Part shown: piece after piece, positions 40,954-50,315 of the stretch
Numbering within the stretch: position 1 is the stretch's first letter
Layout: each line of letters opens with the position of its first letter
Assembly: GCA_046706185.1 (NCBI GenBank)
Contig: JBJKPR010000014.1
Span: 1-64,000, forward strand
DNA: 64,000 bases
Direction of reading: 5' to 3'
DNA from: JAJZXY01 sp046706185
GTDB lineage: Archaea > Thermoplasmatota > Thermoplasmata > Sysuiplasmatales > Sysuiplasmataceae
Notes under the pieces: generated by a model
Told to the model about the DNA's origin: nothing
Seen by the model: the letters and a program-made list of their open reading frames with translations, nothing else
Databases searched by the model: none
Program-made: the position numbers and the translations under genes

Positions 40954-43797
40954 ATGGCAAGTAATGAAGGAAAAGGGGTTAGCACCGGCGGAGTTGGCGA
41001 GCCAACAGCCCCTCCAAGGGCTGGAGGATCGCCAAACACCAAGTGGTTTGTCATCATCGTTGTTTTGTTGGTGGTGATAGCAGGTCTTGCTGTAGTAATT
41101 GTAGCTCAGCAGGCTGCGCCCAAGCCAGTGACTAAGCCCGGAACAACTGCAAGTGCAACGCTGTCGATCGCAACAGCAAATATTGGCCAGCAGGTCAATT
41201 ATACCGTTACCACCAACGGGCCATTCCAGCAAATGGTCATTTATTGGGGAGACGGTTATACCCAGACGGTTCCATACTCTGGGTCTAAAGTGGTTGCTGT
41301 TTCTCACACGTATCATTCGACCGGTACTTTTGCGGTCTTCTACGATGTGATGTTCAATTCTACATCTTCGGCTAACAATGCCAATGCACTCGACATAGTG
41401 ACGGTCGGTTATCCAAACGCACAGGTGCAGGCTGCAGTGGAGCAGTATCTGGCGTATGGGTCACTTGAACCCTACACTGTGCTGAGCGACACTCCAACTC
41501 TGACAAGCCCGGTATATGCGTTCACGCCCGGGCAGAGCGTGGTTTTCAACCTGTCGGCCGTCATACCTGCAGCCAACTACGTTTACGGCGTCGTTTCACA
41601 GAACGTAGTTGTATACCAGGGCACTCAGGTGGTTCAGAGCTTCTCAGTCCCATACGCCGACAACTCGACATCGCAGACAGTGAGCATCATCAACATGGCT
41701 TCAGCCTATTACACAGTTGTTATAGCTACATACACAGCGCCATTCAACGGCGCCGGTATGCCAATATCCAGCCCGACCAATGTGACCTACTCGTACTATG
41801 ACATACCCAGTTTCACCAACGTGAGTATCTCAACGGGTGGTGCGGCTGCTGGTCAGCTCGTAAGATATGAGCTTGAGACAGGCGGCTTCAAGACACTCGA
41901 CCCGGCGATTGAGTATGATACGGTCAGCAACGAGATTGTGATGAATACATACCTTACACTGTTCGGCTACAACTCGAGCAGCTCTTCCAGCCCGATTATA
42001 CCCATACTTGCAAAGAACCTTCCCACTGTTGCAAACGGTGAAGTGAACGGCAACACCTACTCCTACAATATAAAGGCTGAAAATGGAAGCACGCAGGTGG
42101 TCACTGTTCTTCCCAACGAGAACTATACTATATACATCAACAACAATTCGAAGTGGCAGGATGGATCTCCGGTCACTGCCTATGATGTGTACTACTCGCT
42201 CGTAAGGGACCTGCTGTTTGTGGCCGGCTCTCCGGGTACGCCAGGCTGGATCGAGGCTCAATTCCTCCTTCCGGGTGACTACTACTTGAGCAACACATAC
42301 TACAACATCACTCAGAACATGTCATACAACAACGCGACGAACAGCCTTACCCTGCACCTTCAGTCTCCTGTTCTGCCTGGTCTGTTCTATCAGGCGTTCG
42401 GTCAGTCTGCCGGTGACAACTGGGCAAGCGCGAAGTGGCTCATAGCGCACGGCGCCGGAATACCGTGGAGCCCGAAGGGCTTTGCGGAATACCAGGCCCA
42501 GGGGTTCCAGGGCAGCTACAACACATACGTGCAGTACAACGTGTTTGCTGACGGTCCCTACACAGTGAGTTACAGCGTCCCGGGACAGCAGATTGTCCTG
42601 ACAGCCAACCCGAACTTTGTGTCGCCTAACCAGTACTTCCCTGCACCATCGATCAAGACGGTATTCATCAAGTGGGTCCTGCAGCCGTCAACATCCTACC
42701 TTAACCTGAAGGCAGGCTCGTCTCAGTTCTCATCAATTCCGACAAGCCAGTGGAACCTGGTGCGTGGGTTAGTCAGCAGCCACACAGCCAACTACTTTGG
42801 CTACCCGACGCTCAGCATATTCTGGTTCAACTTCAATGCCTACACCAATGTGAGCCTGCTGCAGGGAGTTGACGCATCCGCGAACCTACCAGCCGTACTG
42901 TTCGACAGCAACGCAGTAAGGCAGGCATTCGCTTATGCCTTCCAGTACGACCAGTTCATCAATCAGCAGATCGGTAACAAAGTCTACAACCTCACATTCG
43001 CCACGAAGTTCGCAGGAATGCTTCCGGCAGGGATGCTCTACAACCAGAGCATAACTGTCTTGAACGGAACTACGACAGGCGTACCGTACTTCGACCTGGC
43101 AAAGGCACAATCCCTCTGGAGCGGCTTCGTCAACAGCACAATGGGTATTGCAATGGGCATAACCTACAATGCTGTGAGCGGAATAGATGAGTATCAGGGA
43201 GCAGCGCTGAACATCCCGATATTCATATTCAGCGCCGACCCTGTGTCACTCGCTGGCGCTACCAGCTGGGGAAGCTATCTGCAGGAAGTCATTCCAGGGT
43301 TCCAGTATCTTGTCATACCCACATCGTTCACGACGCTGCTGTCCAACATGGTACAGGGCGAAAACATGATGCCCATCTACGAACTTGGGTGGGCCCCTGA
43401 CTATGCGTATCCGACGGACTACCTTGCACCGATGGCTCTGCCTGTGAATGCAAGCACCTATCCAGGACCTAACGACATGACGCCGTACTGGTTCAACGGA
43501 AACACTTCGAACCCGCTGATGGGACAGCCACAGATGGTCCAGCAGGCAAACAACCTGACATCGATGATCAACGCCTACTTCAACGGGACAGTCAACGACC
43601 CATCACATGCAGAGAAGTGGTTCCAGGCAATGAACGAGATGCTCATAAACATGACATTCTATGTCTACATATTCCAGCAGTACGACTACTGGATATACAA
43701 CAGCTCGATAGATGCTACCGCACTGCAGCAGTGGCAGGTATCGACGTACACCGGAATGTCAGGCGACCTGCTCTACCAGTATGTGAAGTACGTCTGA
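40954..43797 (+). CDS. Oligopeptide ABC transporter solute-binding protein with PKD domain
   Basis: A 947-residue surface protein. After a polar start, residues 29-50 form a transmembrane anchor. A PKD-like domain follows at about 65-140 (Y-W-G-D-G-Y, S-H-T-Y-H-S-T-G-T-F). The larger part is a family-5 solute-binding protein with W-Q-D-G-S-P-V-T-A-Y-D-V-Y-Y-S and L-H-L-Q-S-P typical of peptide binders. The body is rich in Asn, Thr, Ser and Tyr with many sequons. It stands apart from the permease and ATPase genes, which lie downstream on the other strand. Confidence 0.92.
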   Translation: MASNEGKGVSTGGVGEPTAPPRAGGSPNTKWFVIIVVLLVVIAGLAVVIVAQQAAPKPVTKPGTTASATLSIATANIGQQVNYTVTTNGPFQQMVIYWGDGYTQTVPYSGSKVVAVSHTYHSTGTFAVFYDVMFNSTSSANNANALDIVTVGYPNAQVQAAVEQYLAYGSLEPYTVLSDTPTLTSPVYAFTPGQSVVFNLSAVIPAANYVYGVVSQNVVVYQGTQVVQSFSVPYADNSTSQTVSIINMASAYYTVVIATYTAPFNGAGMPISSPTNVTYSYYDIPSFTNVSISTGGAAAGQLVRYELETGGFKTLDPAIEYDTVSNEIVMNTYLTLFGYNSSSSSSPIIPILAKNLPTVANGEVNGNTYSYNIKAENGSTQVVTVLPNENYTIYINNNSKWQDGSPVTAYDVYYSLVRDLLFVAGSPGTPGWIEAQFLLPGDYYLSNTYYNITQNMSYNNATNSLTLHLQSPVLPGLFYQAFGQSAGDNWASAKWLIAHGAGIPWSPKGFAEYQAQGFQGSYNTYVQYNVFADGPYTVSYSVPGQQIVLTANPNFVSPNQYFPAPSIKTVFIKWVLQPSTSYLNLKAGSSQFSSIPTSQWNLVRGLVSSHTANYFGYPTLSIFWFNFNAYTNVSLLQGVDASANLPAVLFDSNAVRQAFAYAFQYDQFINQQIGNKVYNLTFATKFAGMLPAGMLYNQSITVLNGTTTGVPYFDLAKAQSLWSGFVNSTMGIAMGITYNAVSGIDEYQGAALNIPIFIFSADPVSLAGATSWGSYLQEVIPGFQYLVIPTSFTTLLSNMVQGENMMPIYELGWAPDYAYPTDYLAPMALPVNASTYPGPNDMTPYWFNGNTSNPLMGQPQMVQQANNLTSMINAYFNGTVNDPSHAEKWFQAMNEMLINMTFYVYIFQQYDYWIYNSSIDATALQQWQVSTYTGMSGDLLYQYVKYV

Positions 43798-44373
43798 GCG
43801 CGTTCAGGCATGGTGCCAGAAACCTCTTTCACAATTCCTTTACTTTATTTTGTTTTCTTACTGTGGGAGTCTAGTATCGCCATCTCAGTTTCGGTGCCGT
43901 TGTGCAGGTCAAACGGTTCACGTGAGCTCTTTTTAAGACTCCCCCCCGGGGGAAATCAGCTCGTCATTGAAGGCTCCTTCAGTGAATTGCCATGTCTGCA
44001 TTCTTGAGAGAAGCCTGCCTGATGAAACATCACTTCGAAATGCCTTTCCCCTTCCAGGCGGGGGCGAATTAATGACGAGGTCCCAGGGCATGTCCCTTTT
44101 TTTGAGCGTCAGGCTACGGAGGCTATTGCAACTGCCCGGGAAATGCGTGTTCGTCGCTGAAAGTCAGGCCCTTCACTTCCTGCAAAGGAGAAGTCTTCCA
44201 GTCCGTGATTTCAGCGCTGATCGTTTCAGACATATCTGCAGGGAACGCCAAGGAGCTCTTCCCTGCGCGACTTCGGTCTGCAGGCAGAAAAGATGCGATT
44301 CTGTGCAAGAGCCATTGGTTCATGGCACACCAGACTTCCCTTCCTCCGGAGTCCACGCAATTGGCAGAAGTTG
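43798..44373. other. Convergent intergenic region, no gene recognised
   Basis: About 575 bases between the convergent binding-protein gene and the small membrane protein gene. It contains a GC-rich palindrome CCCCCCCGGGGG at 43940-43952 preceded by TTTTTAAGA, which may act as a terminator, and a T-tract near 44096-44103. Short frames exist on both strands but show no motif. No RNA signature was found. Confidence 0.4.
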
Positions 44374-44736
44374 CTACTTCTTCCCGCTGAGCCTGTAGTA
44401 CTTTGGCCAGAGCTTCCTGTACCCCTTTATCTGAAGCCATATCGCGGCTGTCTCCAGCAACGCGATAACTCCGTACATGTACAGCATGTAGTACACTTCG
44501 GATCCGAAGTAATGTTGAACATACAGGGAATAGACAGGGCCAGTCGGTCTCAGGAAGTAAATCTCAGGGAGAATAAGCGCATCAAAGAATATGGCGACAA
44601 CATCATAGGATATCCTGAAGAAATCGGTGAACAGGTAGGATAAGAGCTCACGCCTGGTAAGATCCTTCGAGCTGACCTCCTCTTCACGCGCCTGTCTGTG
44701 AGATACTCTTACGAATCTTAGCGGCCTCTTCTGCAT
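44374..44736 (-). CDS. Small membrane protein downstream of the peptide transporter
   Basis: A protein of about 120 residues with two hydrophobic stretches, R-I-S-Y-D-V-V-A-I-F-F-D-A-L-I-L-P near the middle and Y-M-L-Y-M-Y-G-V-I-A-L-L-E-T-A-A-I-W-L in the second half, ending in basic Y-R-L-S-G-K-K. The ATG at 44736 is provisional because it lies inside the upstream ATPase gene; an AGGAGGT lies further down with no standard start near it. Position suggests an accessory to the transporter. Confidence 0.6.
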   Translation of the reverse strand: MQKRPLRFVRVSHRQAREEEVSSKDLTRRELLSYLFTDFFRISYDVVAIFFDALILPEIYFLRPTGPVYSLYVQHYFGSEVYYMLYMYGVIALLETAAIWLQIKGYRKLWPKYYRLSGKK

Positions 44737-46162
44737 ATGTCCCCTTTCTGGCAACGTCGGGCTTGTCGTATATGAGGCAAGAAACGAAGTGTTCCGGCGC
44801 GACCTCTTTGAGCATGGGTGTGTCGGGCTTGCGCATGACAAGCTTTATTGATGAGCCTTCTTCTCCAATGCCTATCGATTTCACTGCTTTGAACCTTACT
44901 CCGCCGGCTCGTCCCGTTTCCTTTGCCAGTATGGTCCTGAATGTCTGGAGCGCCTGTTCGCCCACAGGTCCTTCGAAAACGATCTCCACTTCCCTGGCTG
45001 GCTCATCGAGTATTATTTCTTTGAGCGTGGGAAGCTCGGCAGCTTCTATGTTCCTGCTCCTGTCAAGCATGTGCTGCAATGGTTTGCTCATATCCCTCGG
45101 TGACCAGCCGCAATTCTCCATGGCAACTGGGCATCGTGGGTGGAAGTAGCACCCCGCCGGCGGGTTGGCAGGGCTCGGTATTTCTCCCTCAAGAACAATC
45201 TTTTCCCTCTTTGTCCGCGGATCAGGTACTGGAATGGCTCTCAGAAGAGCTGTGGTGTACGGGTGTAGCATTTCCGAGAAAAGCTTACGCGTCTCCGCTA
45301 ACTCAATTATCTGGCCAAGGTACATGACAGCGACCTTGTCAGCCATTATCCTGATAACGCTCAGATGGTGTGAAATGAAAATGTACGATAGACCCATCCT
45401 GGACTGTATATCTTTCAGTATGTTGAGAATCTGTGCCTGCACTGAAACATCTAGAGCCGATGTCGGCTCATCCAGAACCAGCAGAAGAGGGTCTATTCCG
45501 ATCGCCCTTGCGATCCCTATCCTCTGTCTCTGACCGCCGCTGAATTCGTGCGGGAACCTGTAAAGATGGTCCTCGCTGAGGCCTATACTCTCGATGAGAT
45601 CCTTCGTCTTCTCGAAAATCTCTCCCCTCTTCATGTCTGTGAGAAGCCTCATCGGTTCCCCAATGCTGTCCTTTATGAGTTTCCTCGGATCAAGTGAGCT
45701 GAAAGGGTCCTGGAAAATCGGCTGCATTTTCTTCCTCGCAGCCCTGAGCTTTCGATCGCCCATTTTGGTAAGTGAATACTGCTTCCTCAGGCTACCAAGT
45801 TCTTCAAGCAGAGATGCCTCTTTCTTCACATCGTCGTCCGTGGGCTCCTCCTTACGCTGTAGTTCGCGCAGTTCTTCTTCAAGTTTGATGATACTCTTCA
45901 TCACGCTGTCTGAAAGGTCGAAGTAGACGAATCCGTCAGTGGCCTTTATCAGTCGCAGGATCGTCCTTCCCAGCGTTGTTTTGCCGCATCCTGTTTCTCC
46001 CACGACACCGAGTGTTTCTCCTCTGCGGAGCGAAAAACTCACCCCATCAAGTGCCTTGACGTACCCTGTCGTCCTCAGGCCGTTGGATATTTCGAAGTGT
46101 TTTTTCAAGTTTGACACGTAGAGCAGCACATCGCTCTTTGGCTCTTCGACGCCCATGGTCAT
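44684..46162 (-). CDS. Oligopeptide ABC transporter ATPase (OppF-like) with coiled-coil insertion
   Basis: A 492-residue ATPase. It has Walker A G-E-T-G-C-G-K-T, Q-loop P-I-F-Q-D-P, signature F-S-G-G-Q-R-Q-R, Walker B L-L-V-L-D-E-P-T-S-A-L-D and the oligopeptide C-terminal P-A-N-P-P-A-G-C-Y-F-H-P-R-C-P motif. Typical OppF proteins have about 330 residues. The extra length comes from a charged helical insertion at about 88-146, between Walker A and the Q-loop, and about 110 residues after the cysteine motif. It follows the OppD-type gene directly. Confidence 0.93.
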   Translation of the reverse strand: MTMGVEEPKSDVLLYVSNLKKHFEISNGLRTTGYVKALDGVSFSLRRGETLGVVGETGCGKTTLGRTILRLIKATDGFVYFDLSDSVMKSIIKLEEELRELQRKEEPTDDDVKKEASLLEELGSLRKQYSLTKMGDRKLRAARKKMQPIFQDPFSSLDPRKLIKDSIGEPMRLLTDMKRGEIFEKTKDLIESIGLSEDHLYRFPHEFSGGQRQRIGIARAIGIDPLLLVLDEPTSALDVSVQAQILNILKDIQSRMGLSYIFISHHLSVIRIMADKVAVMYLGQIIELAETRKLFSEMLHPYTTALLRAIPVPDPRTKREKIVLEGEIPSPANPPAGCYFHPRCPVAMENCGWSPRDMSKPLQHMLDRSRNIEAAELPTLKEIILDEPAREVEIVFEGPVGEQALQTFRTILAKETGRAGGVRFKAVKSIGIGEEGSSIKLVMRKPDTPMLKEVAPEHFVSCLIYDKPDVARKGTYAEEAAKIRKSISQTGA

Positions 46163-47875
46163 TCAGTTCACCTTCTGCTGATCGGGGTAAAGCCAGCAGG
46201 CAACCTTGTGTCCTTTGCCAATGTCGACCATCAGCGGCTTCTGTTTCTCGCATATGTCCATCTTGAATGCACACCTTGGGTGAAACCTGCATCCTTCAGG
46301 TGGAGAAATGAGGTTGGGGACGCTGCCAGGTATTGAACTCAACTTCTGGAACTTCGTCCCATTGTCGGGTGTTTTTGGAATTGACTGAAGTAGCCCCTGC
46401 GTGTATGGATGCTTCGCGTTGAAGAAGATCTCCTCTGAAAGCGCTTCCTCCACAAGGTTGCCGGCATACATTACACCGACCCTGTCACACATTTCGGCTA
46501 TTACTGCCAGGTCATGTGTTATGAAAAGTACCGATGAGTCTGTCACATTCCTCAGCTCTTTGATGAGGTCAAGTATTTGCGCCTGTGTGGTAACATCCAG
46601 TGCAGTAGTCGGCTCATCTGCGATGAGCAGCCTGGGATTGCTCGAGAGAGCCATTGCAATCATGACCCTCTGCTGCATGCCTCCGCTCAACTCGTGCGGA
46701 TATGAATCTATCACCCTTGTCGGTTCGGCAATGTTGACAAGCTGAAGAAGCTCAAGAGCCCTTTTTCTCGCTTCGACCTTGAACGGTTTATCAGTCCTCT
46801 TTCTGAGAAGCCTCAGGGAGAGGATATATGTGAAATTCTTCCTGAGTATCTCCATCCTCAGCTGCCTTATCTGCCTCCCCAGCTGCTTTATCTCCGTTCT
46901 GTCCACTCTTGTGTTCGCTTCCTTCAATTCTCCCTTCAGGCTCTCGACTTCCGACTGGAGCTTCTCAGCAGTCTCTGTATCGTCTTCCTGTTTGGCCTTT
47001 GCCAGTCTCGTTCTCGTTTCAGCCAGTCTGGCTGAAAGTTTCCGAACGTCTGCCTCCTGCTCGTTTTCCAGCTCAAGCTGCTTCAGGCTCAGCTCGAAAA
47101 GCCTGTCGTCCTGCCGGTAGTATTCCCTTGCCTTGAATAGACCTTCGGTCTTCATTCCAGTCCTTTCAGAATCTGCCAGCCTGGCTATTTCTGACCTTAT
47201 TCTCTCCCTGTTTTTCTCGTTCTCGAAAAGGTCCACGACTGAGACCTCGATTTCGGCAAGACCGAACTGCCTCGTCCACCTGTTAATTATCTTCTTCCTT
47301 TCCTCATTTTCGGATGCAGCAAGAACATCATCAGTGAAGGTGTCAATATCCTCCTGCTTGATCGTCTCTCTCCTGATTATCGCATTGGCAATTCCAATTC
47401 TGTCGTGGAGCATTATCGACTCCATTATCTGCTCTCCTGCAGTAATGACTGGATTAAGGGCAAGAAAAGGCTCCTGGAATATCATCGCGACCTTTTTTCC
47501 TCTTATTCTGGAGAGTATGTAGTTGTGTCTCTTGATGTACCTCTTCCTTCTTTTGACTTTGACATTCGTCTCGCTCTTCACAACGACCGTAGACATTTTC
47601 TCGATGTCGCTTACAACGTTGAAACCGTCGATGAAGATACTCCCGCCCATTATTCTTCCAGGGGGATCCGGTATGAGGTCCATGATTGAGTTCGCGGTGA
47701 CGCTCTTGCCGCATCCGCTTTCACCAACGAGTCCGAAGATTTCTCCCCTCTTGATTCCGAGTGTTATGCCGTCAAGCGCCTTCACTATGCCTCTCGATGT
47801 GAAGAACCTTGTTACAAGGTCGTTTACGCTGACGTAGTAATTACTGCTGTTCTGCGTGTCTGTGGAAGTTGCCAT
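46163..47875 (-). CDS. Oligopeptide ABC transporter ATPase (OppD-like) with 200-residue coiled-coil insertion
   Basis: A 570-residue ATPase starting at ATG 47875. Walker A G-E-S-G-C-G-K-S is at 51-58, the Q-loop I-F-Q-E-P at 132-136, signature L-S-G-G-M-Q-Q-R near 396-403 and Walker B L-L-I-A-D-E-P near 416-422. In ordinary OppD about 60 residues separate Q-loop and signature; here there are about 260. The extra segment, about 155-365, is highly charged with a long heptad-like helix. The start overlaps the permease stop (TGATG). Confidence 0.93.
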   Translation of the reverse strand: MATSTDTQNSSNYYVSVNDLVTRFFTSRGIVKALDGITLGIKRGEIFGLVGESGCGKSVTANSIMDLIPDPPGRIMGGSIFIDGFNVVSDIEKMSTVVVKSETNVKVKRRKRYIKRHNYILSRIRGKKVAMIFQEPFLALNPVITAGEQIMESIMLHDRIGIANAIIRRETIKQEDIDTFTDDVLAASENEERKKIINRWTRQFGLAEIEVSVVDLFENEKNRERIRSEIARLADSERTGMKTEGLFKAREYYRQDDRLFELSLKQLELENEQEADVRKLSARLAETRTRLAKAKQEDDTETAEKLQSEVESLKGELKEANTRVDRTEIKQLGRQIRQLRMEILRKNFTYILSLRLLRKRTDKPFKVEARKRALELLQLVNIAEPTRVIDSYPHELSGGMQQRVMIAMALSSNPRLLIADEPTTALDVTTQAQILDLIKELRNVTDSSVLFITHDLAVIAEMCDRVGVMYAGNLVEEALSEEIFFNAKHPYTQGLLQSIPKTPDNGTKFQKLSSIPGSVPNLISPPEGCRFHPRCAFKMDICEKQKPLMVDIGKGHKVACWLYPDQQKVN

Positions 47876-48861
47876 CAATATCCTCTCAACTTGGGATCGA
47901 AAACATCTCTGAGTCCATCGCCCATGAGGTTCACTGCGACTGTGAATATGAGGAGAAATACCCCCGGAACAGTAACGGACCACCACTGTCCTCCTACCAG
48001 GACGTTCTGTCCGTCGTTTATCATCGTTCCTATCTCTGGTATCAGGGGGCTGATGATGGGTAAGCCGATGAACCGCAATGCGGCAAGGATAAGCACCACT
48101 GAGCCGAGGTCAAGAGAAAGCTGAACAAGGGAAGGGGAAAGTACGTTCGGTATAACGTGCCTGAAAATAATCCTGAACTTCGACGAACCGCTCGCTATCG
48201 ATGCTTCAATGAATTTCATGCTCTTCACAGTCAGCGTCACACCCCTTGTCAGTCTGGCGTAGACGGGCCACCAGAGTATTATGAGTGCGGCCAGCAGGTT
48301 CGTAAGCGTGTATCCCAGCACATAAACAAAGGCAATCGCAAGTATCAGCGAAGGGACGCTGAAGAATATGTCTGTAACCCTCATGAGTGTTTCGTCAACC
48401 ACTCCGCCCAGGTACCCGGCAATGGCGCCGACAATGATGCCTATGAGCATTCCTGAAAGGACGACTTCGAATGTGAATGATATGTCCGTCTTGAGCGCGG
48501 CAAACATTATCGGCAGTATCGGCTGCCTGTAGAGCGAAGTACCTAACCAGAACCACCAATGAGGATCGGTGGCCGGGGCAGTCGAGGGTATGACACCGGG
48601 AGCGGTCGGCGGATATGCCGTGAGGGTGAAAACCCAGCTCCTGATGTTATCGATGTTTGTAACTCCAAGATACTGCGGGTACACATAATCGAGAATTGTG
48701 AGGGCGAAGTACACCATTGATATTCCAAACCCGACAACGGCGATCTTGTTTCTGAGGAATGCCTTAAACGTTGCAGAAAAGTCCTCAAGCATCGGGTGTC
48801 TCTTCTTCGCTGCCTCAATAGTGGGTTCTCTCTTTCCTGTGATTGTAACATCAGTCATCAT
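47875..48861 (-). CDS. Oligopeptide ABC transporter permease (OppC-like)
   Basis: A 328-residue membrane protein with about six helices. The cytoplasmic loop L-I-I-L-W-W-P-V-Y-A-R-L-T-R-G and the E-A-S-I-A-S-G-S-S motif are the conserved ATPase-contact segment of peptide permeases. The N-terminus has the short soluble start of the OppC class. It follows the OppB-type gene by 13 bases. Confidence 0.93.
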   Translation of the reverse strand: MMTDVTITGKREPTIEAAKKRHPMLEDFSATFKAFLRNKIAVVGFGISMVYFALTILDYVYPQYLGVTNIDNIRSWVFTLTAYPPTAPGVIPSTAPATDPHWWFWLGTSLYRQPILPIMFAALKTDISFTFEVVLSGMLIGIIVGAIAGYLGGVVDETLMRVTDIFFSVPSLILAIAFVYVLGYTLTNLLAALIILWWPVYARLTRGVTLTVKSMKFIEASIASGSSKFRIIFRHVIPNVLSPSLVQLSLDLGSVVLILAALRFIGLPIISPLIPEIGTMINDGQNVLVGGQWWSVTVPGVFLLIFTVAVNLMGDGLRDVFDPKLRGY

Positions 48862-48874
48862 GACACCTCATCAC

Positions 48875-49942
48875 TCAATACCTTATCCTCGGGTCGATAA
48901 GCGCGTAGACGACATCCACGATCAGATTGGCAAACATGAGCACTATGCCGAATACGAGTGTTGTCCCTATGACAGCGTATATCTGGTAACTGGTGGCAGC
49001 AAGGACAGACAGGAGCCCTATGCCATTATAGTCGAATACCGTCTCGGTAAGAACAGCACCACCGAGCAGTCCCGCAAACAGCAATCCCATTACAGTGATC
49101 GCAGGAATCAGCGCATTCTTCCTTATGTGAATGCGTATCACATCCTTTTCAGGGACACCCTTTGCCCTTGCTGTCTTGACGTACTCCTGATAGGTGCTGT
49201 CAACCATGCCTGCTCTGATGAACCTCAGCACACCCGCAAGGATGCCGTAAGTGAGAGTGAGTGTTGGAAGGACGACATGCATGAAAGAGCCCCATGCATA
49301 GGACCAGTCTGCATGCATGAGGGCATCAAATATCGGTATGTGTGTCGGGTAAGTCACACCGTTCACAAAAAAGGATGGAGCAACGGCAACATCGGGCACA
49401 GACCCGCTTATCGGAAAGACTCCGAAGGGATTGCCGGGGATGACATTCCTTCCCAGGACAATCTGCAGCATGAGTGCCAGCCAGAAGGCGGGCATCGCAT
49501 AACCAGAGAGGGAGAATATCCTCCCTGCCTGGTCGACAGGAGTGTTGGGCCGGGCGCCAATGTATGTTCCAAGCGGGACTGCAATGGCAAGCGCAAGTAT
49601 TGTCGAGAAGAGCGCAAGCTGTATCGTGTTTGGAAATGCCTGCAAAATGGCCTGCGCGACAGAACTCGGATAGCCTGCAAGGTTCATTATTCCCAGATTG
49701 CCGTGGAGCAGGAGCCACACATATTTGAAAAACCTGAGGGGCAACGGAAGGTTTAGCCCGAGCAGCAGTGCGGCATTATGAAGCTGCACTTCCCTAGGAA
49801 CGCCTGACCTCGGGTTGTAGTAAGGTATTTCAAGCAGAGCGGGAGGTATCATTGCAAGAAGTATAAACATTAGCAGAGTAAGGCCAAGCAGGGTCGGAAT
49901 GAGCACAAGTATCCGCCTGACAATGTAAAAGCGTAACTCCAT
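48875..49942 (-). CDS. Oligopeptide ABC transporter permease (OppB-like)
   Basis: A 355-residue permease. The N-terminus, R-F-Y-I-V-R-R-I-L-V-L-I-P-T-L-L-G-L, is the classic OppB opening, and the loop E-Y-V-K-T-A-R-A-K-G-V-P-E is the coupling motif. Six helices are visible. It heads the operon OppB-OppC-OppD-OppF. A strong TATA element lies 28-38 bases upstream. The substrate-binding gene is unlinked in orientation. Confidence 0.94.
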   Translation of the reverse strand: MELRFYIVRRILVLIPTLLGLTLLMFILLAMIPPALLEIPYYNPRSGVPREVQLHNAALLLGLNLPLPLRFFKYVWLLLHGNLGIMNLAGYPSSVAQAILQAFPNTIQLALFSTILALAIAVPLGTYIGARPNTPVDQAGRIFSLSGYAMPAFWLALMLQIVLGRNVIPGNPFGVFPISGSVPDVAVAPSFFVNGVTYPTHIPIFDALMHADWSYAWGSFMHVVLPTLTLTYGILAGVLRFIRAGMVDSTYQEYVKTARAKGVPEKDVIRIHIRKNALIPAITVMGLLFAGLLGGAVLTETVFDYNGIGLLSVLAATSYQIYAVIGTTLVFGIVLMFANLIVDVVYALIDPRIRY

Positions 49943-49969
49943 TTCGCTCGATCAGCTTTTAATGGATAT

Positions 49970-49980
49970 GGTATATAAGC
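49970..49980 (-). promoter_or_regulatory. TATA box of the opp operon
   Basis: GCTTATATACC on the minus strand is a near-consensus TATA box, 28-38 bases before the OppB ATG. Confidence 0.6.
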
Positions 49981-50315
49981 ACTTTTCTGTGAATCGGAAT
50001 CGCACGTTCAGTTGTGTAAGCAAAATGCCTTCCTTGCACTGATTTCAGTTCCCGTCCCTGTCTCCTTTTCTCAGGCGGTTTCATTGTTTAACCGGCCAAC
50101 CCTTGAGTGGTTCTTTCCTGTGATTCCAGAGATTCTACACCATGCAGCCACTCTCGATGCACGAGTTTATTCATCAGATCACCAGGGATGAAATCTTGAG
50201 GCTCGCTTTCATTGCGATTTGCAAAAAGTAGATATACGGATGCGTGTAAGCATTTCACTGAAATACCACGGACTGTTCTTACAGATGGTCAGGAATATCA
50301 GATGGGTGAAGCGCA
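49981..50315. other. Divergent intergenic region before the beta-CASP RNase gene
   Basis: About 335 bases. It holds a 29-codon open frame from ATG 50143 with no recognisable feature, and an AGATATACGG near 50230 that could be a TATA box for the downstream gene. No RNA signature was seen. Confidence 0.4.

Noticed and set aside
44123..44440. 105-codon minus-strand frame in the convergent intergenic region
   Set aside because: It overlaps the small membrane protein gene in another frame and shows no motif, ribosome-binding site or promoter.
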